From: Candidatus Omnitrophota bacterium
GTDB taxonomy: Bacteria > Omnitrophota > Gorgyraeia > Tantalellales > Tantalellaceae
DNA length: 5,399 nt
Assembly: GCA_013204685.1 (NCBI GenBank)
Contig: JABMSC010000083.1
Span: forward strand, 1 to 5,399
Direction of reading: 5' to 3'
In this document: positions 1-5,374 of the stretch, in pieces
Layout: each line of letters opens with the position of its first letter
Numbering within the stretch: the stretch's first letter is position 1
Position numbers and translations under genes: made by a program
Notes under the pieces: model-generated
Databases searched by the model: none
Seen by the model: the letters and a program-made list of their open reading frames with translations, nothing else
Told to the model about the DNA's origin: nothing

Positions 1-97
1 CTCCTATCCCAACGCCCGCCTTAACGCATTTCTGGAGAAAATCCCTCCGCGTAAGCTTCTTGTGCCAGATACTGTTGAGCGTTTCAAGGATTTTCAT
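1..97 (-). CDS. N-terminus of a Tat-exported protein (partial)
   Basis: Only the first 32 codons are inside the window; the gene continues past base 1. The visible peptide starts MKILETLNSIWHKKLT and continues RRDFLQKCVKAGVGIG. The TRRDFLQK stretch at residues 16-23 fits the twin-arginine consensus (S/T-R-R-x-F-L-K), and the small hydrophobic run starting at about residue 25 fits the h-region of a Tat signal. The product is therefore likely folded in the cytoplasm and sent to or across the inner membrane, often with a metal or redox cofactor. The ATG is well placed: GAGG (105-108) lies 7 nt upstream. It starts 23 nt after the DUF89 stop, so it is probably co-transcribed with that gene. The mature domain is not visible, so I cannot name the family. 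Some radical-SAM and ferredoxin-like proteins begin this way, but that is only a possibility. Confidence 0.75.
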   Translation of the reverse strand, partial: MKILETLNSIWHKKLTRRDFLQKCVKAGVGIG

Positions 98-120
98 CTT
101 GCACCCTCAGGATTTTAGTT

Positions 121-966
121 TTATATAAACTGTTTTTTAAGAATACTGTCGCCTACATTACAACCTGTGTGTCCCGCAACAACGGGACATTTTGCCTTAA
201 AGATAAAGAATATAGGACGGTTTTCGTCCGATAAGGTCTCAAAGTTCCCCTGGCCTTTACTTATAATAAGATCGGCATCATTGAAATGCATCTTGAATTC
301 TTCCGTGCAATTCCGGACAACGGTACCGGGAATATCGGAACCGCTTGATACGATCGCCGCCACTTTATCGAGTCCGACCTCTAAAGCATCGTCCATCGTA
401 ACATCGTTGATTATAGGCTTTTCTCGAACGGCGCACACAGCTTTTCCTCTCAGTTCTTCCACCAGCACCCTGTCAAAAACTATCTCACCTGCATTATCAA
501 GTATGTAGAGGATCTTTTAGGAAGACCGGACGGCATCGCTGAATTCCGTATAATCAAAAACAGCGAAATCTTTTTCTGCGCATTCAGCGATTTCCTGTTC
601 TACGTCAAATGCATGCGGAAGACCGTAATCTATAACATTTCCCGCGACAGCAAGTCGAACTGCCGCCAGGAGAGGATCTTCCGCTCCCTCAACGATTTTT
701 TTAAGCTTGGGGTACAGCCCCATTGCCAGTTTGTTGCTTTCGTGTTTTATTTGTTTATAGACGTCCCGACCGCCTGTAAGCTCGTCTACCGTATCGTAAA
801 CTGTCCTGGCGATCTCGGGAGGTGAAAGTTCAAGTGAAAACTGCGGCAATTTTTCCGCCACGCTATCCGCTACTTCTATTTGAACGGATTCATCCGCGCC
901 CGCTAATTTTGCGGCATCTCGAGCCTGCCGCAAAAAACAAGGTATGCATTCGGAGTATGTTTTCAT
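121..966 (-). pseudogene. DUF89/ARMT1-like phosphatase-family protein, interrupted by an in-frame TAA
   Basis: One reading frame of 281 codons plus its final stop, about the usual family length, is cut by a single TAA at 517-519 (codon 150). The upstream half (149 aa) starts MKTYSECIPCFLRQ, the typical DUF89 opening with a CxxC pair (C7, C10). The downstream half resumes in the same frame with KILYILDNAGEIVFD (the family's metal-site DN, at D157/N158 counting the stop as 150), then PIINDVTMDDALEVG and SKGQGNFETL. The family comprises metal-dependent phosphatases acting on damaged or phosphorylated metabolites; human ARMT1 belongs to it. The substrate here is unknown. No other frameshift or stop is present, so the lesion is recent, an assembly or base-call error, or read through. 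The truncated product would lack the metal site. Restart at the GTG at 468 would also omit the DNAGE motif. The gene begins 14 nt after the TPR gene and has no clear Shine-Dalgarno. Confidence 0.88.
517..519 (-). other. In-frame TAA stop inside the DUF89 gene
   Basis: The minus-strand codons across the site read tct tcc TAA aag atc ctc tac. The frame before and after is the same, with 16 further sense codons before the GTG at 468 and no net indel. A single substitution from AAA, GAA or CAA (Lys, Glu or Gln) would account for it. Several neighbours end in ordinary TAA or TAG codons, so a reassigned stop codon is unlikely. Confidence 0.9.
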
Positions 967-980
967 ATTATTGAAACGTT

Positions 981-1790
981 CTACTTTGAGGAAAGTTTTT
1001 TTATCCTCTCCCTGACGGGCGCTGCGTCAGGGAAAAGTTCTTGAATATGTTCATAGAGCTTCATCGCCTCTTTCGTGCGCCCCTGCTTTTCGTAACATGC
1101 TGCCAGAAGCGTGAGGACATATCTTTCCTGGAATTTATCATGCGGGGTTTTCTCTAGAAGAAGCCAGGCCCTGTACAAAAACCGTTCCGCTTCGGTATAA
1201 TTCTTCTCATGCTGATAATAAATACGCCCAAGCTCAGCGCTTATCTCCCATGATTCCGGATTGTTCCTTAATGCTTTGCGGAGATATGCAATGCCCTCAT
1301 CCACCTTTCCCATCTTGTCGGCTATATAGAATCCGGTAAGCGTGCACGCACGTACATTGTGCGGGTCTATTTCAGAAGCGTAATAAAGCCAGGGGACTAT
1401 CTCCTTAAGCTGATCACCGTTCAAATGTGCATGTTCAGTAACTTCAGTTTCTTCAGGTATACGAAAAAGAATATTATACGGACTTACCTTCGACTTGCTC
1501 TTTACAACCGGACTGTAATCTTCATCGGCAGTCTCGTTCTCAAGGATCGAAAGGCTGCCCTGATGGCGCTCATCCTCATGCCCTACGCCACCGTGAAAAT
1601 AACGATCCGCCTGTAATATTGACAAGTTGGAAAGAATGGACCGGCCTTCCCCCAGCATGCGCATCAAAACCGGAACATCAAACTCCGGATTCTGGGAAAG
1701 AAATGAGTGATTATAGGCATCTACCCTGGGAACAATTGCCGCTGCTGCAACCAGCCAGACAAATAACACCAGGAGAGCTTTTACATTCAA
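981..1790 (-). CDS. TPR-repeat protein with N-terminal signal or anchor, ABC-exporter partner
   Basis: This is a 269-residue protein if started at TTG 1790. It opens MNVKALLVLFVWLVAAAAI, a short basic end and hydrophobic core ending PRVDA-Y, which looks like a signal peptide cleaved after A25 or an uncleaved anchor. Residues 55-70 hold SILQADRYFHGGVG, and EHAHLNGD lies near 119-126. Residues 131-269 form three or four tetratricopeptide repeats, seen as ASEIDPHN, AYLRKALRNNPES, AERFLYRAWLLLEKTP and AMKLYEHIQELFPDA. TPRs mediate protein contacts, so it probably works on the periplasmic side beside the exporter. The start is chosen because AGGAGG lies 8 nt before it and the TTG overlaps the permease TGA as TTGA. 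The frame stays open to 1898, but that extension would lie wholly inside the permease gene and ruin the signal peptide. I recognise the type as an ABC-operon partner in PVC-like bacteria; its precise role is unknown. Confidence 0.82.
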   Translation of the reverse strand: MNVKALLVLFVWLVAAAAIVPRVDAYNHSFLSQNPEFDVPVLMRMLGEGRSILSNLSILQADRYFHGGVGHEDERHQGSLSILENETADEDYSPVVKSKSKVSPYNILFRIPEETEVTEHAHLNGDQLKEIVPWLYYASEIDPHNVRACTLTGFYIADKMGKVDEGIAYLRKALRNNPESWEISAELGRIYYQHEKNYTEAERFLYRAWLLLEKTPHDKFQERYVLTLLAACYEKQGRTKEAMKLYEHIQELFPDAAPVRERIKKLSSK

Positions 1791-2557
1791 AGTCTTTTCC
1801 TCCTGAAAATAAGCCCCGCAAAATAGATCAACACAAAACAGTAGATACAGGTGTACAGCGCCACCGCTACAACGATCCATCCCGGAAGAGGGTCCCACGA
1901 ATGTGTTATTCTTATCCGAAGATCATAAAACTCAAAGTGCGGGATCAGATAATAAAAAATCCCTCCCAGGACGGACGTGATCCCTTTAGAAAAGAGTACG
2001 GAATCACGCACCGAATCCGCAAACCCGGATATCATGATGTACAGCAGAACTGAAAGGGTTATATTCGCGCCTAGCGTCATAATGTTTGATAAAAACATCG
2101 CAATCGCGCACACTAGACAAAGAAAAAGAATACCAAATAGAAACCCCTGTCCCAAAAGCATAAAACTATTTCCCGTCCCGCCGATCCACTGAAAAATGCA
2201 GAATATTCCGTAGAACAGAACAAACGATATCGATGAGATCACAACTCCGCCGAGAAATTTTCCCAATATGATCGTATGGCGGCTCACCGGTTTAGCCAAA
2301 AGCGGATATATGGTTTTTGATTCCAGTTCTCCCGGCATCTGTTTCGCGGTAAAGGTTACCGCTATGATAAAGGAAAAAAGAGTAACCAGCGAATAACCAA
2401 AATCTTTTATGTACCTGGAGATCCCCTCTACGTTAAAAAAACTTTGTGAAGAAAGAAAACCAAGGAGAGCCAGCAAAAAGATCAATAATATGTAGAAATC
2501 TTTTTTGCGTACAAGCTCGCGCATCATCACTGACGCTATTGCCCAGATCGCCTTCAT
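1787..2557 (-). CDS. ABC-2 type transporter permease
   Basis: This 256-residue integral membrane protein has about six hydrophobic segments, roughly residues 21-39, 54-72, 97-121, 132-156, 160-180 and 227-250. The stretch ELESKTIYPLLAKPVSRHT, followed by IILGKFLGG (77-104), is the typical cytoplasmic coupling region of the ABC-2/NosY-like permease group. Such permeases pair with a separate ATPase and act as exporters for unknown cargo or help assemble envelope complexes. The ATG at 2557 overlaps the stop of the ATPase gene (ATGA), with GAGG 5 nt before it, so the two subunits are probably made in balance by translational coupling. The C-terminal end FRRKRL is basic, in keeping with a cytoplasmic tail. 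No periplasmic binding protein gene is adjacent; instead the next gene is a TPR protein. The substrate cannot be told from the sequence. Confidence 0.9.
   Translation of the reverse strand: MKAIWAIASVMMRELVRKKDFYILLIFLLALLGFLSSQSFFNVEGISRYIKDFGYSLVTLFSFIIAVTFTAKQMPGELESKTIYPLLAKPVSRHTIILGKFLGGVVISSISFVLFYGIFCIFQWIGGTGNSFMLLGQGFLFGILFLCLVCAIAMFLSNIMTLGANITLSVLLYIMISGFADSVRDSVLFSKGITSVLGGIFYYLIPHFEFYDLRIRITHSWDPLPGWIVVAVALYTCIYCFVLIYFAGLIFRRKRL
1799..1804 (-). promoter_or_regulatory. Perfect Shine-Dalgarno AGGAGG setting the TTG start of the TPR gene
   Basis: AGGAGG lies within the last codons of the permease gene, 8 nt before the TTG at 1790. It is the reason for choosing this rare start rather than the upstream codon at 1898. 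It also encodes two arginines of the permease tail (FRRKRL). Confidence 0.8.
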
Positions 2558-3294
2558 ATTTCCCTCTCTATCATGTTCAGAAAATAACTTTCCAGAGTTT
2601 GCCCCTCTTCTTTTTCACCCAGAAGGTCTTCCACCGGTCCAACTGCCAGAAGTTCACCCCTGTTTAATATGCCTATCCTGTCACTGACTAATTCAACCTC
2701 TGAAAGTTCGTGCGAGGAGAAGAACACAGTCTTGTCCTTATCCCTCAGTGATTTAATAACTTCCCTCATATTCTTACGTGCTACCGGGTCCAGCCCGCTG
2801 GACGGCTCATCAAGGATCAATAGATCCGGATCGTTTACCAGTGCCTGCGCAAAACTCACCTTTTGCATCATCCCCTTAGAAAAAGTTCCCATGATCCTGT
2901 CGGATTCCTTTTCCAGATCGACCAGCCGAAGAAGTTCATTGATGCGCGCCTTGAGGAGCTTTTTTTCGATCCCGAAAATATCACCATACATTGTCAACAA
3001 TTCAACGGGTGTGAGATATCTATAATAATTTGCTATTTCTGGCATATACCCGACGGATTTTCTTGCCTCAGGCAGGGTAGGAGACTTTCCTAGAACGGAA
3101 AGTTCTCCTTTCTGTGAAATCAAAATGCCGAGGAGGAGTTTGATCGTAGTAGTTTTACCGGCGCCGTTGGGTCCGATAAAACCGAATATCTCCCCGTCAT
3201 TAACGGCAAAGCTAAGACCTTTCAATGCCTCGACCTTCTTTTTGCCGGTTTCATATGTATACGAAAGATTATTAGCAGTAAGTACCTCTCTCAC
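2554..3294 (-). CDS. ABC transporter ATP-binding protein (ABC-2 exporter type)
   Basis: This 246-residue nucleotide-binding subunit has every expected element: Walker A GPNGAGKTT (41-49), a Q-loop region VGYMPE with Glu in place of Gln (81-86), signature FSKGMMQKV (138-146), Walker B LLILDEP with catalytic E163 (158-164), D-loop SGLD (166-169) and switch H195 in SSHELSEVE. The YMPE loop and SKGMMQK signature are usual for the CcmA/NatA-like ABC-2 exporter class. It should sit on the cytoplasmic face, hydrolysing ATP to drive the permease encoded next. The start is GTG at 3294 with AGGAGG 5 nt upstream. It lies 52 nt after the 3' end of rnpB with no clear terminator between. The C-terminal extension is short, with no extra regulatory domain. 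Confidence 0.94.
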   Translation of the reverse strand: MREVLTANNLSYTYETGKKKVEALKGLSFAVNDGEIFGFIGPNGAGKTTTIKLLLGILISQKGELSVLGKSPTLPEARKSVGYMPEIANYYRYLTPVELLTMYGDIFGIEKKLLKARINELLRLVDLEKESDRIMGTFSKGMMQKVSFAQALVNDPDLLILDEPSSGLDPVARKNMREVIKSLRDKDKTVFFSSHELSEVELVSDRIGILNRGELLAVGPVEDLLGEKEEGQTLESYFLNMIEREI

Positions 3295-3299
3295 CGAGG

Positions 3300-3305
3300 C
3301 CTCCT
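3300..3305 (-). promoter_or_regulatory. Shine-Dalgarno AGGAGG of the ABC ATPase gene
   Basis: AGGAGG lies 5 nt before the GTG at 3294 and supports this non-ATG start. The surrounding 52 nt (3295-3346) hold no convincing terminator for rnpB. Only a weak -10-like TTATAG is visible, so I do not call a promoter here. Confidence 0.75.
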
Positions 3306-3346
3306 ATTCGAAGTTCTATAACATCTTAACAGGTGGTAGGAATAAT

Positions 3347-3721
3347 TTGCTCACTGAAGCAGATCTATAAGCCGGGTTCTGTCTCCCCAAAGGGGTGGCA
3401 TTTATCCATCTTGGACCGTCATTGCTGACGGTCTCCTTGCAGCCTACCCGAAAGTGTTGACGAGACTAGCCGCCTCGTACCAGTCTGTCCGCACGTCACC
3501 GGACTTTTCTGGTTCCCTTCCTATTTGGCCTTGCTCCGCGTAGAGATTGCCCGTTTCACCCTCCCCGCCAAAAGCGGAAAGACTCGTCTCTGTTGCTCTG
3601 ATCCTCACCTCACGGTGGGCGGGTGTTACCCGCTACGCTGCCATATGGAGCCCGGACTTTCCTCTCTATCTGCCTGTTACCAGACAAATGAGCAAATGCC
3701 CGATCTGCTTCAAGTGAGCAA
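3347..3721 (-). ncRNA. rnpB: RNase P RNA, bacterial class A
   Basis: This is the catalytic RNA that trims the 5' leader from tRNA precursors. The 5' universal core GAGGAAAGTCCGGGCTCC lies at 3647-3664 and the 3' core ACAGAACCCGGCTTAT at 3367-3382; together they form helix P4. Other landmarks are GGTGAAA (3554-3560), GGCCAAATAG (3521-3530), and the GGU at 3479-3481 inside the P15 hairpin (GACT...AGTC), the loop that pairs with the tRNA CCA end. A perfect 8-bp hairpin with a GCAA loop at 3414-3433 fits P18/L18. A hairpin with a GTAA loop follows the 5' end and fits P3. The two ends pair as a long P1. Total length of about 375 nt is normal for class A. It lies 17 nt after the RNase HI stop. TATAAA at 3738-3743 is a possible -10 but has no good -35. 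Exact ends are set from P1 pairing and may be a few bases off. Confidence 0.97.
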
Positions 3722-3738
3722 TATCAAAAGAACTAATT

Positions 3739-4167
3739 TTATAGAAGCGTTTTAAGATCCAGGGCCTTGTTTACAAGTTCATCGGCCTCTTTATTCTGCT
3801 CTCTTGGCACTTCTATGATATCAAGCTTGTCAAATTCTCTAAAAAGATTAACTGCCAGATCAAAAAACTTCTTTAAATCGGCATTCTTTACTTTATATTC
3901 CCCTTTAAGCTGCCGTGCTATAAGCTGGCTGTCTAAATGCAGCTTAACCTCTTTGGCTTTCAAGTGAACCGCTTCCTGCAAGCCGTAAATTGCAGAGAGA
4001 TATTCCGCAACATTGTTCGTTGCAATTCCAATGTACCGCGACACTTCCGCTACTCTTTTCCCGGTTTCGTCAAAGAGAACAGCACCTACCCCTGCCGGCC
4101 CGGGATTGCCTCGCGAGCCGCCATCAGCAAAGATCTTAAGTAAGCTTACACCCTTAGTCCTGGTCAT
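3739..4167 (-). CDS. rnhA: Ribonuclease HI family protein
   Basis: This 142-residue protein starts MTRTKGVSLLKIFADGGSRG. All four acidic active-site residues are present: D15 in FADGGSRGNPGPAG, E55 in NNVAEY, D79 in LHLDSQ and D129 in VPREQNKEAD. The length and the lack of an E. coli-type basic handle mark the compact RNase HI family. It cuts the RNA strand of RNA:DNA hybrids (R-loops, primers) in the cytoplasm. The ATG at 4167 is preferred because AGGA lies 6 nt upstream; the frame extends to a GTG at 4182, which has no Shine-Dalgarno. It overlaps the end of the zinc-ribbon gene by 14 bp, so the pair is surely one transcription unit. rnpB follows directly, clustering two RNA-processing nucleases. 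The zinc-ribbon/RNase HI pairing recurs in several bacterial phyla as far as I recall. The specific symbol rnhA is by family, not by proven orthology. Confidence 0.93.
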   Translation of the reverse strand: MTRTKGVSLLKIFADGGSRGNPGPAGVGAVLFDETGKRVAEVSRYIGIATNNVAEYLSAIYGLQEAVHLKAKEVKLHLDSQLIARQLKGEYKVKNADLKKFFDLAVNLFREFDKLDIIEVPREQNKEADELVNKALDLKTLL

Positions 4168-4876
4168 AAAGAATCCTGCCACAATTTTCGCAAAAGACTA
4201 TATTCGCTTTTAACTGCGCTTCATTTATAATTTGAGGCCTGAGCTGCATATTGCATTCACCGCAAAAGTTCCCGTTAACAACAGTAAGGGCGATACGACC
4301 ACGGTTCTCTCTTATTCTCTCGTATTGCCGCAGGATCTCCGGATCTATCGCGTTTGTGGATCCCACCCGCTTTGCCTTGAGTTCCTCTAGCCGGAGAGAA
4401 AATTCCTTCTCCTGCACTTTCATCTCAGACTTTTCTTTCTCCTCGGTTTGTTTCTCTTCATCGAAGATCTTCTTCTCTTTCTCAAGTTCAGCTTTTGACT
4501 TTTCGATCTCGTCCAGCAGATTTATTATTTCTTCCTCCACCAAGGATACGTCTGCCTTGATACTGTCTATTTCACTCTGCAATGCCGTATATTCTTTGTT
4601 GTTCTTTATCAGGTATAATTCTGCCTCATGCTTCTGAATATTTTCTTCTTTTGCCTGCATCTCTGTTTCTTTTTCGTTTTTAGCGACCTGGGTCTGCTTT
4701 AACCCTTCCTCGGCACTTGCTATGCCGCTTTTCTTTGCCTCCAAAGATTCATCCATCTCGCGCATTTTCTCCGGGATCTCTTCCATCTGTAACGTCAAAT
4801 CAAAAATCTCAGTATCAAATTCCTGAAGCTCAATAAGTTTCCGGATCTCGTCCTTAAAATCTTTGTTCTCAGCCAT
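4154..4876 (-). CDS. C4-type zinc-ribbon coiled-coil protein (DUF164/HP0958 family)
   Basis: This 240-residue protein is a long charged coiled coil (about residues 10-170, very rich in E, K and Q) followed by a zinc ribbon with two CxxC pairs: C205/C208 in FCGECNMQLRP and C229/C232 in FCENCGRILY. The conserved KNNKEYTALQSEI (91-103) is a family hallmark. Length and order match the DUF164 family, which includes Helicobacter HP0958 (FlgZ) and chlamydial CdsZ. Those members bind RNA or RpoN/secretion partners and act as chaperone-like adaptors; the role outside those species is unclear. The ATG at 4876 follows AAAGGA at a good distance. The gene ends inside the start region of RNase HI, and tRNA-Val lies 149 nt upstream. 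In many genomes a Nif3-like gene precedes it; that is absent here. A nucleic-acid-related function is plausible from the neighbours, but is inference. Confidence 0.92.
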   Translation of the reverse strand: MAENKDFKDEIRKLIELQEFDTEIFDLTLQMEEIPEKMREMDESLEAKKSGIASAEEGLKQTQVAKNEKETEMQAKEENIQKHEAELYLIKNNKEYTALQSEIDSIKADVSLVEEEIINLLDEIEKSKAELEKEKKIFDEEKQTEEKEKSEMKVQEKEFSLRLEELKAKRVGSTNAIDPEILRQYERIRENRGRIALTVVNGNFCGECNMQLRPQIINEAQLKANIVFCENCGRILYDQD

Positions 4877-4913
4877 TTATTTTCCTTTCGGGGTTAAACT
4901 GTCCTATAAATGC

Positions 4914-4934
4914 CGGCCAAAGGCCAAAATGTTC
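4914..4934. repeat. 21-bp direct repeat, copy 1
   Basis: Identical base for base to 4998-5018, with 84 bp between starts. The unit contains GGCCAAA twice in tandem form (GGCCAAAGGCCAAAA) and ends TGTTC. It lies in the leader of the zinc-ribbon gene. Confidence 0.9.
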
Positions 4935-4961
4935 TTCCAAACCCTCTTGTCACATAAAGCC

Positions 4962-4979
4962 CCTTCCAATGAAGGAAGG
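4962..4979. repeat. Small inverted repeat, 6-bp stem
   Basis: CCTTCC (4962-4967) pairs with GGAAGG (4974-4979) around a 6-nt loop. On the minus strand it is followed by GGCTTTATG, too poor in T for a confident terminator of the tRNA transcript. Confidence 0.55.
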
Positions 4980-4985
4980 TGAGCA

Positions 4986-5002
4986 GGCCGCCGCAGGCGG
5001 CC
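4986..5002. repeat. GC-rich palindrome, 7-bp stem
   Basis: GGCCGCC (4986-4992) and GGCGGCC (4996-5002) form a perfect stem with a GCA loop. It overlaps the start of repeat copy 2 and lies shortly after the 3' end of tRNA-Val on the transcript. It may help 3' processing or partial termination, but no T-run follows. Confidence 0.7.
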
Positions 5003-5018
5003 AAAGGCCAAAATGTTC
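4998..5018. repeat. 21-bp direct repeat, copy 2
   Basis: Exact copy of 4914-4934, starting 8 nt downstream of the tRNA 3' end on the minus strand. Two copies flank the palindromes at 4962-5002. Confidence 0.9.
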
Positions 5019-5025
5019 CTAGTGG

Positions 5026-5099
5026 TGGGCGCAGGGGGACTCGAACCTCCGACCTCATGCATGTGAAGCATGCGCTCTAACCAGCTGAGCTACGCGCCC
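5026..5099 (-). tRNA. tRNA-Val(CAC)
   Basis: A full cloverleaf is seen: acceptor GGGCGCG paired with TGCGCCC (one G-T pair at the base), T8 and A9, D stem GCTC/GAGC with GG in the loop, anticodon stem CATGC/GCATG around loop TTCACAT, and T arm with TTCGAGT loop. The anticodon CAC is at 5063-5065 and reads GUG, valine. The discriminator is A73. The genome does not encode the CCA tail (the next bases are CTA), so tRNA nucleotidyltransferase must add it. The T stem has one A-C mismatch (51-63). A near-consensus promoter lies just upstream. The zinc-ribbon gene follows 149 nt downstream with no strong terminator, so joint transcription and cleavage by RNase P, whose RNA is encoded nearby, is possible. 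Confidence 0.95.
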
Positions 5100-5120
5100 C
5101 ATATCTTCAAAATCACAACG

Positions 5121-5149
5121 ATTATATCAGAAATCATATAATGTAACAA
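5121..5149 (-). promoter_or_regulatory. Sigma70-type promoter of tRNA-Val
   Basis: On the minus strand TTGTTA (5144-5149) is the -35 and a perfect TATAAT (5121-5126) is the -10, with a 17-bp spacer. The first tRNA base lies 21 nt after the -10. The surrounding DNA is strongly AT-rich. It may also supply the zinc-ribbon, RNase HI and rnpB genes, since no other good promoter is visible before them. Confidence 0.8.
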
Positions 5150-5277
5150 GTATATAGTAACTTAGGCGGTAAGATGCCGTAGGTATTTGAAAATGGAAGC
5201 TGGGCGGGGACATTTAAACACAAGGTGCCCCCTAAGCCATCACTCGGCCCCTCAATCCTTCACCGGATACATAAAGT

Positions 5278-5355
5278 ATGCTGGCAGAGTGTTCCGGCGA
5301 GTTCGGCCGAGCGAAGCGAGGCCGCATGTTTGAGCCCGGAACCCTCTGCCAGCAT
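5278..5355. repeat. Large inverted repeat, 20-bp arms
   Basis: The arm at 5278-5297 (ATGCTGGCAGAG then GTTCCGG after one unmatched T) pairs with 5336-5355 (CCGGAACC then CTCTGCCAGCAT) with one mismatch at 5290. The 38-nt loop is GC-rich and includes the mirror-symmetric GAGCGAAGCGAG. An 8-A run (5360-5367) lies past the right arm, so it is not a T-tailed terminator on the plus strand. A minus-strand transcript would meet no T-run after it either. Confidence 0.85.
5311..5335. repeat. 25-bp direct repeat, copy 1
   Basis: Matches 5375-5399 at 23 of 25 positions (differences at the third and twenty-first bases). This copy forms most of the loop of the inverted repeat at 5278-5355. It contains AAGCGAGGCCGCATGT. 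Confidence 0.85.
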
Positions 5356-5374
5356 GCACAAAAAAAACCTGGCA

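Noticed and set aside
121..468. Separate 115-residue gene starting at GTG 468
   Set aside because: It is in frame with the upstream half and lacks the DNAGE metal motif if started there. No convincing Shine-Dalgarno; best read as the downstream part of the interrupted DUF89 gene.
517..525. Frameshift between the two DUF89 halves
   Set aside because: Codon counting shows both halves in the same frame, with exactly 16 sense codons between the TAA and the GTG at 468. It is a stop, not an indel.
1791..1898. N-terminal extension of the TPR protein to 305 residues
   Set aside because: It lies fully within the permease gene, and would bury the signal peptide. The AGGAGG points to TTG 1790.
1619..2053. 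Plus-strand 144-residue open frame
   Set aside because: Antisense to the permease and TPR genes, with no recognisable motif and no ribosome site.
3525..3755. Plus-strand 76-residue open frame
   Set aside because: It is the reverse strand of rnpB, whose conserved cores account for the sequence.
4168..4182. GTG start of RNase HI at 4182
   Set aside because: No Shine-Dalgarno before it. ATG 4167 has AGGA at proper spacing, and the family needs few residues before the FADGG motif.
4251..4637. Plus-strand 128-residue serine-rich open frame
   Set aside because: Shadow of the glutamate- and lysine-rich coiled coil on the other strand.
4962..5002. Intrinsic terminator of tRNA-Val
   Set aside because: Stems exist but no T-run follows either on the minus strand.
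4914..5018. CRISPR-like array from the 21-bp repeats
   Set aside because: Only two copies, spacer too long, and no cas genes nearby.
5026..5099. tRNA-His reading of the GTG in the plus strand
   Set aside because: The tRNA is on the minus strand, so the anticodon is CAC (valine), and there is no His-type extra G(-1) pairing.
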